A stretch of DNA of 44,803 bases from Chitinispirillaceae bacterium (GTDB taxonomy: Bacteria > Fibrobacterota > Chitinivibrionia > Chitinivibrionales > Chitinispirillaceae): assembly GCA_016932075.1 (NCBI GenBank), contig JAFGDP010000110.1, positions 1 to 44,803 on the forward strand, in the 5' to 3' direction. The notes beneath the pieces are model-generated. The model saw only the letters and a program-made list of their open reading frames with translations, did no database searches and was not told where the DNA came from. The position numbers and the translations under genes are program-made. This document shows, piece after piece, positions 27,802 to 34,821 of this stretch; positions within the stretch are counted from its first letter, which is position 1; the number at the start of each line of letters is the position of its first letter.

Positions 27802-29598
27802 ATGGAATCCAAAAAAATCAAAACCCGCACGGAACTGATCGTTTATGTGCTGATCGTCCTCGGCGTCATCGTCGTGGTCAATTATCTGGCCACGATGTGG
27901 TTCGGCCGGATCGATCTCACCGAAGGCAGGGAGTACAGCATATCCCCGGCGACCAAGAAGATCCTCAAGGGGCTTGATGACGTGGTCAACATCAAGGTCT
28001 ATTTTTCGGCCAACCTGCCTCCCAACCTGCACCGGATCGTGACCGACGTCAAGGACATGCTCTCCGAATACAAGGCCTACGGCGGGAAAAAAATCAGGGT
28101 GTCATGGGTGGACCCGGCGACGTCGGAGTCGCTCAAGTCGGAAGCGCGCTCCATGGGAATTCCCGAGATACAGCTGCAGACGTTTGAAAAGGACAAAGCG
28201 CAGGTCATGAACGGCTACATGGGCATCGCAGTGCTGTTTGCCGATAAAAAAGAGGTGCTGCCCGTGGTCCAGAAGCTGCAGAACCTCGAATATGACCTGA
28301 CCCTGGCTGTCATGAAAGTGTCGCGCGCTGCAACGCCGAAGGTCGGTATCGTCAAGGTCGATACCATGCCGGACTACCCGCCGCAGGTCATGCGCCAGAT
28401 CCCGGAGGACGGCAAGAAGGGCCGCACCGAAGAGAAGTTCAAACCGCTCTTCGAGTCCCTTAAAGAGAATTACGACGTGATCACGGTCGATGCGCTCAAG
28501 GGCGAGCCGATCGACAGCACGCTGCGAACCCTTGTCGTGCCCGGGAGCTTCTCGTTTACCGACCGCGCCATCTTTGAGATCGACCAGTATTTCATGAAGG
28601 GTGGAAAGCTGATCGTCCTTTCCGAAGCCATGCGGGTGGATTTTCACCAGTACTACGGGCCGCGGGCCGTGAACGTCAACTCAAAGCTTCTGGACCTGGT
28701 CAATTTTTACGGGGTCAAGGTCGAGCAGAACATCCTCGCCGACGCCTCGTGCGGCCAGGTGCAGGTCCCGCAGAAAATCGGTCCGTTTTCCATGAATGTC
28801 GCGGTGCCGTATCCCTACTTTGTCAAATTCGGGGCGCAGGGTTTCTCAAAGGACAATCCAGCGGTGGCGCCGCTGTCCGACGTGATCATGCCATGGCCCA
28901 ACACCCTGTCGCTGCTCGTCGACCTCGCCTCGCCCGACGCAAAGAAGGACGCCGGAGCTTCTGACAGCACCTCGTCGACCCAGAGCGGCGTCAAGGCGAC
29001 CATCCTGATACAGTCGTCGCCCAAGAGCTGGGCGGTGAGCGGACAGATCGACCTGAATCCGCAGCAGCAGTGGCAGCCGGCCGAGGACCAGCTTGAGCAC
29101 CATACCGTGGCGGTGCACCTCACCGGATCGTTCAAGAGTTTCTTTGCCGGCAAGACCGTGCCGCCGCTCAAGGACACGCTGCCGGGCGATACGCTCAGCA
29201 AGATCAGCCTTGACGGCAGCGGCGACGCGAACCGCGCCGTCGATCCGGACAATGAGAACGGCCACCTGGTGGTCGTCGCGAACTCGGATTTCGTCTCGGC
29301 CCAGAACGCGGCGCCGCAGAACATCATGCTGATGCTGAACCTCATCGACTGGTTTTCCCAGGACGAGAACCTCATTTCAGTCAGAACGCGGGCGGTCAAG
29401 GACCGCACCATCGACCCGGACCTTCTGGAGAAGGACTCGTCGCGGCCGAATGTCATCCGTATCATCAATATTATCGCCATGCCGCTTCTTATCATATTCA
29501 TAGGGCTTGTCATCTTCCTGCGCCGTCGTGAAAAAATCGTTGCACCACCCGCTGTACCCGAGCAGGCCGGAGAAAAAAAGGAGGAGAAACAGGTATGA
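27802..29598 (+). CDS. GldG-like ABC transporter auxiliary protein
   Basis: This 598-residue protein has a membrane helix near each end, an N-terminal one at about residues 12-32 and a C-terminal one (NIIAMPLLIIFIGLVIFL) before a basic tail. A large extracytoplasmic domain lies between. The N-terminal domain has RIDLTEGREYSISPATKKIL, VVNIKVYFSANLPPNL and IRVSWVDPA, all typical of ABC_transp_aux/GldG proteins. The segment FEIDQYFMKGGKLIVLSEAM follows later. It is 18 bases downstream of the permease gene with an AAGGAG ribosome site, and its stop overlaps the next gene by four bases. A role in shaping or gating the exporter is likely but unproven. Confidence 0.85.
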   Translation: MESKKIKTRTELIVYVLIVLGVIVVVNYLATMWFGRIDLTEGREYSISPATKKILKGLDDVVNIKVYFSANLPPNLHRIVTDVKDMLSEYKAYGGKKIRVSWVDPATSESLKSEARSMGIPEIQLQTFEKDKAQVMNGYMGIAVLFADKKEVLPVVQKLQNLEYDLTLAVMKVSRAATPKVGIVKVDTMPDYPPQVMRQIPEDGKKGRTEEKFKPLFESLKENYDVITVDALKGEPIDSTLRTLVVPGSFSFTDRAIFEIDQYFMKGGKLIVLSEAMRVDFHQYYGPRAVNVNSKLLDLVNFYGVKVEQNILADASCGQVQVPQKIGPFSMNVAVPYPYFVKFGAQGFSKDNPAVAPLSDVIMPWPNTLSLLVDLASPDAKKDAGASDSTSSTQSGVKATILIQSSPKSWAVSGQIDLNPQQQWQPAEDQLEHHTVAVHLTGSFKSFFAGKTVPPLKDTLPGDTLSKISLDGSGDANRAVDPDNENGHLVVVANSDFVSAQNAAPQNIMLMLNLIDWFSQDENLISVRTRAVKDRTIDPDLLEKDSSRPNVIRIINIIAMPLLIIFIGLVIFLRRREKIVAPPAVPEQAGEKKEEKQV

Positions 29599-30692
29599 AC
29601 AATAAGAAACTACTCGCAGCAGCCGTTGTTCTTGGTGTCGCGCTTTGTATCCTCGTGCTGGTCAAGGCGATCGGTAATCGGGCGCCTTCCGAAAGCGCGC
29701 TTCAGTTTTTTCCCGGCCTTACCGAAAAGAGCATCGGAGCCGTCGTGCTCAAGGACGCCACGGACTGGGTGAAAATTCAGCGTAAGGGCGATGTGTGGGT
29801 CATGGTGCCCAAGCAGGTGCTCGCGTCAGCCGGCGAAAAAAAGGAGGCCTCGGGCCTGTCCAAGGTGATCGACGACGATACCGCCGTTGCGCCGGCGCCG
29901 GAGGGTATCGCCGCTTCGGAATATCCGGCCGACAGCGGGACCGTTGCGTCGCTCATTGAGAACATCCTCAAGCTGAAAAAGGATATTCTGGTCTCTGAAA
30001 ACCCGGCGAAACAGACGACCTTTGAGGTGGACACGGCAAAGGGCATCCAGCTTGAGGTGATCGACCTCAACGGCAAGTCGCTCGGCAAAGTCATTATCGG
30101 AAAGAACGGGTCGGACTGGAGCAGCAATTATGTCCGGGCGGAAAACGCCATATCCGTCTATCAGGTCAGCGGCATTTCGCGGTACGTATTCGGCACCGAC
30201 CACAAGCGCTGGACCGACAAGTCGATCATGAAGTTTGACAAGAAGACGGTGAAAAAGATCGCCATTGCGAAAAAGGGAGAAACCCCAGTCGTGCTGGCGC
30301 TGGAAGGCGACAGCGCGAGCATGGGCTGGAACCTGCTGCAGCCGGTCAAGAAACCAGCCGACTCGGCAAAGGTGGACGAACTGCTTAACGGCTGTTCCAA
30401 CCTCATGGCGTCGGAGCTGGAGGACTCGGCCTATACCGACGAACAGACCGGCCTTGCCGATCCAGCAATAACCGTCTCGGTCACGTTTGAAGGCGGCACG
30501 GTCAGGAACCTGGCGATCGGCAACCAGAAGGGCGAGCAGAAAAAATTCTGGGCGAAAGTACCGGAAAAACCGTATGTCTACCTGATCGACGATTTCAACA
30601 AGAAAAAGTTTGAAAAGAAACCTGAAGAGTTTGAAAAACAGCCGCTCAAGCCAATCGAAGCGGTCCCGGCAAAGCCGCCGAAGAAGAAATAA
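29595..30692 (+). CDS. DUF4340 domain protein
   Basis: This 365-residue protein is anchored by an N-terminal membrane helix (AAAVVLGVALCILVLVKAIG, near residues 8-27). It has two to three DUF4340-type repeats. One contains the family-like segment KVIIGKNGSDWSSNYVRAEN followed by YVFGTDHKRWTDKSIMKFD, and another DPAITVSVTFEGGTVRNLAI. The C-terminus is lysine- and proline-rich. DUF4340 genes commonly follow GldG-like genes, as here. The four-base ATGA overlap with the GldG-like gene indicates translational coupling. Function is unknown. A terminator at 30718-30751 closes the operon. Confidence 0.82.
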   Translation: MNNKKLLAAAVVLGVALCILVLVKAIGNRAPSESALQFFPGLTEKSIGAVVLKDATDWVKIQRKGDVWVMVPKQVLASAGEKKEASGLSKVIDDDTAVAPAPEGIAASEYPADSGTVASLIENILKLKKDILVSENPAKQTTFEVDTAKGIQLEVIDLNGKSLGKVIIGKNGSDWSSNYVRAENAISVYQVSGISRYVFGTDHKRWTDKSIMKFDKKTVKKIAIAKKGETPVVLALEGDSASMGWNLLQPVKKPADSAKVDELLNGCSNLMASELEDSAYTDEQTGLADPAITVSVTFEGGTVRNLAIGNQKGEQKKFWAKVPEKPYVYLIDDFNKKKFEKKPEEFEKQPLKPIEAVPAKPPKKK

Positions 30693-30717
30693 CGCTCGTA
30701 TCAGTGGCAATCGGTTC

Positions 30718-30751
30718 GGCCTCCCTTTCAGGATGAAGGGGAGGCCTTTTT
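30718..30751 (+). terminator. terminator of the Gld-type operon
   Basis: GGCCTCCC (30718-30725) pairs with GGGAGGCC (30739-30746), and TTTTT follows (30747-30751). It lies 26 bases after the DUF4340 stop codon. Confidence 0.9.
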
Positions 30752-30766
30752 AATTTAAGGAGCATG

Positions 30767-30860
30767 CACCACGAAGGACACGAAGACACACGAAGGGGAA
30801 AAAGAAAAAAAGGTTTTTTAAACTATCATTTCCTTCGTGACCTTCGTGCTCTTCGTGGTG
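30767..30860. repeat. long imperfect palindrome of CACGAAGG units (REP-like)
   Basis: The left arm (30767-30796) and right arm (30832-30860) are near-perfect reverse complements made of three CACGAAGG-like blocks each. CACCACGAAGG is on the outside and an A-rich 35-base centre lies between them. The arms could form a hairpin of about 29 bp. It looks like a dispersed non-coding repeat, since its reading frame is low-complexity and lacks a ribosome site. It borders the 21-bp array. Confidence 0.7.
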
Positions 30861-30903
30861 AATTTTTTTTCATCTTTGACATGGAGATGGCGGTTGATAG
30901 GTT

Positions 30904-31386
30904 AAATAACCGGGAAAATCCCTTTCCCGACCAGGGAGAAACGATCCTGACTAGGGAGGAAACCATTCCCGACCGGGTAGAAACCTTTCCCGGTCTGCCA
31001 GAAAGGACCCTAACCAGGGAAAATGAGGTCCTGACCGGGGAAACCCCCTTTCCCGGCCAGGGAGAAACTGTTCTGACTAGGGAGAAAACCTTTCCCGACA
31101 AGGAGAAACCGGATCTGACCGAGGAAAAAAGGGGTATGATCAGGGAAAAAATCATTCCCGACCAGGGAGAAGCAGGGAATGACCGAGGAGAAAGGGGGAA
31201 TTACCGGGGAAAAAAGGGCCATGACCGAGGAAAAAGGGGGCATGACCAAGGAAAAAACCGTTCCCGACCAGGGAGAAAACTGATCTGACCGGGGAGAAAC
31301 GGGGTATGACCAAGGAAAAAAGGGCCATGACCGGGGAAAAAGGGAGTATGACCGGGGAAAAAATCATTTCCGATCCGGTCAGGAAG
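30904..31386. repeat. degenerate 21-bp tandem repeat array (about 22-23 units)
   Basis: About 22-23 units of 20-23 bases, mostly 21, fill this stretch. The common core is GACC(A/G)GGGA(A/G)AAA. One class of unit begins TTCCCGACCAGGGAGAAA; another begins (G/C)NATGACCGGGGAAAAA. The A-runs recur about every 21 bases, roughly two helical turns. Units of 20 and 22 bases break the seven-codon period, so a frame encoding heptads drifts (ILTREET-like units become GHDRGKR-like units). This points to a non-coding array rather than a gene. The units differ too much for recent expansion. Confidence 0.85.
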
Positions 31387-31574
31387 GCTTTTTCCAGCGT
31401 AAGTACTTTTGGATCAGTGTGAGACGTTTCAGGCGGCGAGGAGCAAATATCAAAAGGAGGAGACGTATATCTTGCTGTAATTAGGAAAAAGTGGTCTTTG
31501 CCGCGGCGGCAATCATTTCTGACCGGATGATTATGCATTTGTGTCATGGCCGTCCCGGCCATGCACGTTCAAAA
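31387..31574. other. intergenic tail after the repeat array, with one perfect hairpin
   Basis: Between the array and the HAD gene no gene is visible. An isolated AAGGAGGA-like site lies near 31456, but its following frame ends at once. CATGGCC (31545-31551) and GGCCATG (31557-31563) form a perfect seven-base stem 12 bases beyond the HAD stop codon. It lacks a T-run in either direction. Confidence 0.5.
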
Positions 31575-32396
31575 TCAGTCACTCTCCTGCTTTATCCTCT
31601 CCCACTCTTTTGCCACCGCATCTTCGTTATTGGTCCAGGGGGAAACCCGTTTTGCCGCTTTTTTGACGTCAGGAGGGGCATTGGCCACGGCAATGCCGAG
31701 CCCGGCCCGCTTCAGCATGGGGATATCGTTCTCCGCGTCGCCGAACGCAACAATCTCGTCCCAGGAAATGCCGTACTGGTTCGCGACAGCGGCAAGCCCG
31801 TCCGCCTTGTTGGCCGCGGGATCAAGGAATTCCAGATAGTGGCTCCAGGTGCGGCAGATGTAGACGCCGGAATTCCAGAGACGCTTGAAATGCTTTTCCT
31901 CCCTGTCCATTGCTTCCCCGGCCCCGACAAAGATTATCTTGGACGGGGCAATGCCGCGAAACCGGTCGAGCGAGGGGACGTACTCATACCGGCTCCCGGT
32001 CTGGGCGATATACAGGTCGATCCACGGCGCGCTCAGCTCATCCCGCACGGCATACAGCGAACCGTCGAGATAGAAGTTCAGGACAAAATCTTTGTTTGTG
32101 CCATAGTCAATAAGGTGTTCCGCAATAGATGGTGCAAGTGAAGCGGAATGCAAAAGCTTCGAATCCGCTCGGCTGCTGGTCCTGACTTCGGCGCCGTTGA
32201 GCGTCAGGAGTGCCGCGTCCTCAAGAGCATGCGTGAGATAGTTCCGGATGCTGCTGCCCAGCCGCCCGGTGGCAATGGCAATGACCGCCCCCTGCGCTTT
32301 CATTTCATGGAGCGCCTTCTCATTGGCGGCAGAGATGGTCTTGCGGTCGTCGAGGAGCGTTCCATCGAGATCAAAGGCAAACAGCTTGTAGTTCAT
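31575..32396 (-). CDS. Cof-type HAD-superfamily phosphatase
   Basis: This 273-residue HAD hydrolase of the Cof/YidA type dephosphorylates small phosphorylated metabolites through an aspartyl-phosphate intermediate. Motif I is FDLDGTLLDD right at the N-terminus, motif II is AIATGR, and motif IV is FGDAENDIPML near the C-terminus with the magnesium-binding aspartates. The large C2-type cap lies between, with VPSLDRFRGIAPSKIIFVG. The ATG at 32396 starts at the conserved MNYKLFAFD; one at 32414 adds six residues. It is divergent from the DUF2007-like gene. The physiological substrate is not predictable. Confidence 0.9.
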   Translation of the reverse strand: MNYKLFAFDLDGTLLDDRKTISAANEKALHEMKAQGAVIAIATGRLGSSIRNYLTHALEDAALLTLNGAEVRTSSRADSKLLHSASLAPSIAEHLIDYGTNKDFVLNFYLDGSLYAVRDELSAPWIDLYIAQTGSRYEYVPSLDRFRGIAPSKIIFVGAGEAMDREEKHFKRLWNSGVYICRTWSHYLEFLDPAANKADGLAAVANQYGISWDEIVAFGDAENDIPMLKRAGLGIAVANAPPDVKKAAKRVSPWTNNEDAVAKEWERIKQESD

Positions 32397-32516
32397 GACA
32401 GGGAGAAAATACATGATGCAAGGCCGATTTCAGACCGTAATTGATGTGCCGTGGCCGGTGCCGGATCTAGTATTTTCACACTGACCGGATTCACCTTTTT
32501 CCCAGGGAGTATGGCT

Positions 32517-33323
32517 ATGAGTGAACTGCGCAGTACCATAAGGGAGTTGAGCGACCAGGAACTGGCGACCCAGTATCTGCACCATAAGGAGGACTATACG
32601 CCCGAGGCGCTGGCGATCATGAAGGAAGAGATGGACGCGCGACAGCTCGACCAGTCCGCGGCCGCTGACGCGGCGGGCGGGGTGCAGGAGGACCTTCCCG
32701 AGCTTTCATTTAAAAGCGAGGATTTCGTCCGGTTCGACCACAGCTTTTCCCGAACCGACCTGCTCCTGGCTTCGGCCATGCTGCGGGAACACGCCGTTCC
32801 TTTTTTTGTGGACAATCCGACGTCCACCGAGACGATACCGATTGAAAGCGAGCTTGAGAAACGGTATACCCTTAATATCCCGAAACCGTTTATCGAAAAG
32901 GCGCACGAACTGCTTGACGAACACTTTGTCAAGGCCGACAACCGCTACCTGCTCAAGTACAGCGGTGCCCGTGACCGCCTGAAAGCGTTTAATTTCCACG
33001 ATATTCATTTGACTGAAAGCGAGTCTTTTGAAGAGGTGCAGGTGACGCTGGCGCAGGAAGAGAGGCAGACCGTCGTTTCCCTGGGGCGGCGGCTGCTTGG
33101 CGAGGCGGAAGCGGTGGAACAGGCCCAGGAACGGGTCCTGTTTTACTACGATTCGATCGAGCCGCTCATTGCGCGCCTCCAGGCGCCCGGCACGTCGAGC
33201 CTGACTAAAAACGATCTGTTGGCCATACTCGAGATCCTTCAGGTCTATGTCGATGACCCCGCTCTGCCCGCATCGATGGATGAGGCGATCGTGCAGCTCC
33301 TCGACCTTTTTATCGGTTCGTGA
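32517..33323 (+). CDS. DUF2007-like protein of unknown function
   Basis: This protein of about 268 residues has no signal peptide or membrane helix. After an acidic N-terminal helix (LSDQELATQYLHHKEDYTPE) comes a segment like the DUF2007 putative signal-transducing domain (LLLASAMLREHAVPFFVDNP). A helical C-terminal region follows (VEQAQERVLFYYDSIEPLIA). The ATG at 32517 has AGGGAG at 7-8 bases; the ATG at 32511 is too close to that site. The 3' end overlaps the convergent L7/L12-like gene by 14 bases. The DUF2007 assignment is weak and the role is unknown. Confidence 0.65.
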   Translation: MSELRSTIRELSDQELATQYLHHKEDYTPEALAIMKEEMDARQLDQSAAADAAGGVQEDLPELSFKSEDFVRFDHSFSRTDLLLASAMLREHAVPFFVDNPTSTETIPIESELEKRYTLNIPKPFIEKAHELLDEHFVKADNRYLLKYSGARDRLKAFNFHDIHLTESESFEEVQVTLAQEERQTVVSLGRRLLGEAEAVEQAQERVLFYYDSIEPLIARLQAPGTSSLTKNDLLAILEILQVYVDDPALPASMDEAIVQLLDLFIGS

Positions 33324-34398
33324 CGGTTTTTCCTAAAAATTGGATACGCGCGCGCGCTTCGAAATCCGCGATTGACGCGAGGGGCTCACTCGCGGCGATG
33401 CGGACGCGAAGCCCGCGCGACCGGCTCGTCTTCGCAAAAATCGAAATCGCCAGGCAGTTGCACTGGCTTTTGACGGCGCGCGCGACCAGATACGTTTCAC
33501 GCAACAGTTTTTCACGTTCATTGTCGGTCTTTGTCTGATACTCTATGGCGACCGAGCCGTCCGATTCACGGCGGTAGTCGAGAAGCGCGCCGAACGGTTG
33601 CACAATAGCCTCGATTGAAAAGACCCCTTCGCCGAGGGTGCGCCGCATCTCCGCGGTGGTCGCGAGGACCTCTTTGGTCCTGCCCGTTGCCCGGTAGACA
33701 TCAAGAAGCCCGTACCAGGCGTGCACGTTATGACGGTTAAAGGCAAGGGCAAGTTTATAGAATTTGATCGCGCTGAGGGCGTCGTCCGCGCTTGCCTTTG
33801 CAGAATCAATGTAAAGGAACGATGTCGCGCGGCCGGCATCATTGTCCCAGGGTTTTTTGTTGTGTAACGCAGGGACATCCCCCTTGCGGACAAGTCCGGC
33901 GGTTTTTGGGTCGTTGGATGGTGCGGTACGGTCTGACAGACAACCGCCGTTCTTTCCAAGGAGTATGCCGGCACCGATGATCGCCAGAAGTGCCGTGTAA
34001 AGGATTGTCCCTTTTACCACGGCAGGGGCGAGGCGTTTTTTTGATCGGGACGGAGCGTCCGCATCGGACGTGACCGCCGCAGGAATGATTTCGGAAACGT
34101 TGGAACGGCGCTGGGTGAGCGAACCTGTGCACCTGTCGGGAGAGGCGGCATCGCCGCCGCTCGGGTCCGCGGCATGGTCCGACGGAACGGCCTGCGCATC
34201 AATCCCGTGCCTGCTGTAGCGGTCGAGGTGGGCGCCGATGGTCTCCCTGGTCGCTACGCGAACAAGGGTGATAGGAAGGTGGTCGGTTCTTGCGGTTGCC
34301 TCTTCAAGAGTGATCCCTTCATTGCGCGCCAGGTGGCGGGCGACCACCATTCTCCCGTTTCTGGTGCGGAATCCCTTGATAATAAGGTCGTAGTGCAT
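33310..34398 (-). CDS. L7/L12-CTD-like domain, membrane helix and TPR protein
   Basis: This protein of about 362 residues has three parts. The N-terminal 70 residues (YDLIIKGFRTRNGRMVVARH, EGITLEEATAR, TIGAHLDRYSRHGIDAQAV) follow the pattern of the ribosomal L7/L12 C-terminal domain. That pattern has VRE-like and LEEA-like helices ending in a GA-xV strand. A linker and one membrane helix (GTILYTALLAIIGAGILLG, about residues 130-148) come next. The rest is helical with TPR-like repeats (ALSAIKFYKLALAFNRHNVH) and a terminal beta-rich part. Starts at 34440 and 34467 are possible. Function is unknown. Confidence 0.6.
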   Translation of the reverse strand: MHYDLIIKGFRTRNGRMVVARHLARNEGITLEEATARTDHLPITLVRVATRETIGAHLDRYSRHGIDAQAVPSDHAADPSGGDAASPDRCTGSLTQRRSNVSEIIPAAVTSDADAPSRSKKRLAPAVVKGTILYTALLAIIGAGILLGKNGGCLSDRTAPSNDPKTAGLVRKGDVPALHNKKPWDNDAGRATSFLYIDSAKASADDALSAIKFYKLALAFNRHNVHAWYGLLDVYRATGRTKEVLATTAEMRRTLGEGVFSIEAIVQPFGALLDYRRESDGSVAIEYQTKTDNEREKLLRETYLVARAVKSQCNCLAISIFAKTSRSRGLRVRIAASEPLASIADFEARARIQFLGKTVTNR

Positions 34399-34485
34399 CG
34401 GTCTATAATGAATGTCAAAAGTATCGTTACAAGACAGCATCTCCGATTGTATTCCTTCTTTTTCCACCCGTCGGGAGAGCGTGCT

Positions 34486-34502
34486 GCCTGCCTCAGGCAG
34501 GC
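34486..34502. repeat. GCCTGCC/GGCAGGC palindrome
   Basis: GCCTGCC (34486-34492), TCA, and GGCAGGC (34496-34502) form a perfect seven-base stem with a three-base loop. It sits between the divergent L7/L12-like and COX24-like genes. It may be a dispersed REP-type palindrome. No T-run follows. Confidence 0.4.
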
Positions 34503-34578
34503 GTTTAGCAGGGTCGTCCGCTTTAATTATACCACCCGTACCGGATTCCTTTCAAATAAAGGTCTCCGCGGCACGGTC

Positions 34579-34607
34579 TTGACATATCTGCGGGCACGAT
34601 TCATTTT
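34579..34607 (+). promoter_or_regulatory. likely sigma70-type promoter of the COX24-like gene
   Basis: TTGACA (34579-34584) is followed after 17 bases by CATTTT (34602-34607). The -35 is perfect and the -10 weak, but similar TATTTT-type -10 boxes occur before tRNA-Phe here. It is 46 bases upstream of the ATG at 34653. Confidence 0.45.
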
Positions 34608-34652
34608 CAGATAAGTAAATACACGGTTCACCTCACCAAAGGAAGTCGAAGC

Positions 34653-34742
34653 ATGTCCAGTATTAAGAAGAAACGGAAGGCAAAAATCAACCGTCATAAA
34701 AGAAAAAAACAGCGCCGTCTTAACAGGCATAAAAAGAAATAA
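34653..34742 (+). CDS. COX24/AURKAIP1-like very small basic protein
   Basis: This 29-residue protein begins MSSIKKKRKAKINRHKRKKQ and ends HKKK. The two RHK motifs and extreme Lys/Arg content match the COX24/AURKAIP1 family of tiny bacterial proteins, whose mitochondrial relative is the small-subunit ribosomal protein mS38. AAAGGA lies nine bases before the ATG. It has its own promoter-like element and a terminator just downstream. Such genes are often missed because of their size. A ribosomal role is inferred from the family. Confidence 0.8.
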   Translation: MSSIKKKRKAKINRHKRKKQRRLNRHKKK

Positions 34743-34782
34743 GCGCGGTTGTTGCGTAGTACGGTGCATAATAATGATTGAA

Positions 34783-34812
34783 GGGTGGCGCTGGTGCCGC
34801 CCTTTCTTTTTT
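34783..34812 (+). terminator. terminator after the COX24-like gene
   Basis: GGGTGGC (34783-34789) pairs with GCCGCCC (34796-34802) with one U.G pair, and TTTCTTTTTT follows (34803-34812). It sits directly before the recD2 ATG at 34822, so it also argues against an upstream recD2 start at 34774. Confidence 0.8.
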
Positions 34813-34821
34813 CAACGACTC

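Noticed and set aside
30764..31288. Open frame across the palindrome and 21-bp array encoding heptad-like repeats
   Set aside because: It starts in the palindrome, lacks a ribosome site, and its heptad pattern changes frame when units of 20 or 22 bases occur. Other frames on both strands are equally open, as expected of a low-stop repeat.
30904..31386. CRISPR array
   Set aside because: Units are contiguous, about 21 bases and degenerate, with no unique spacers of constant length and no cas genes nearby.
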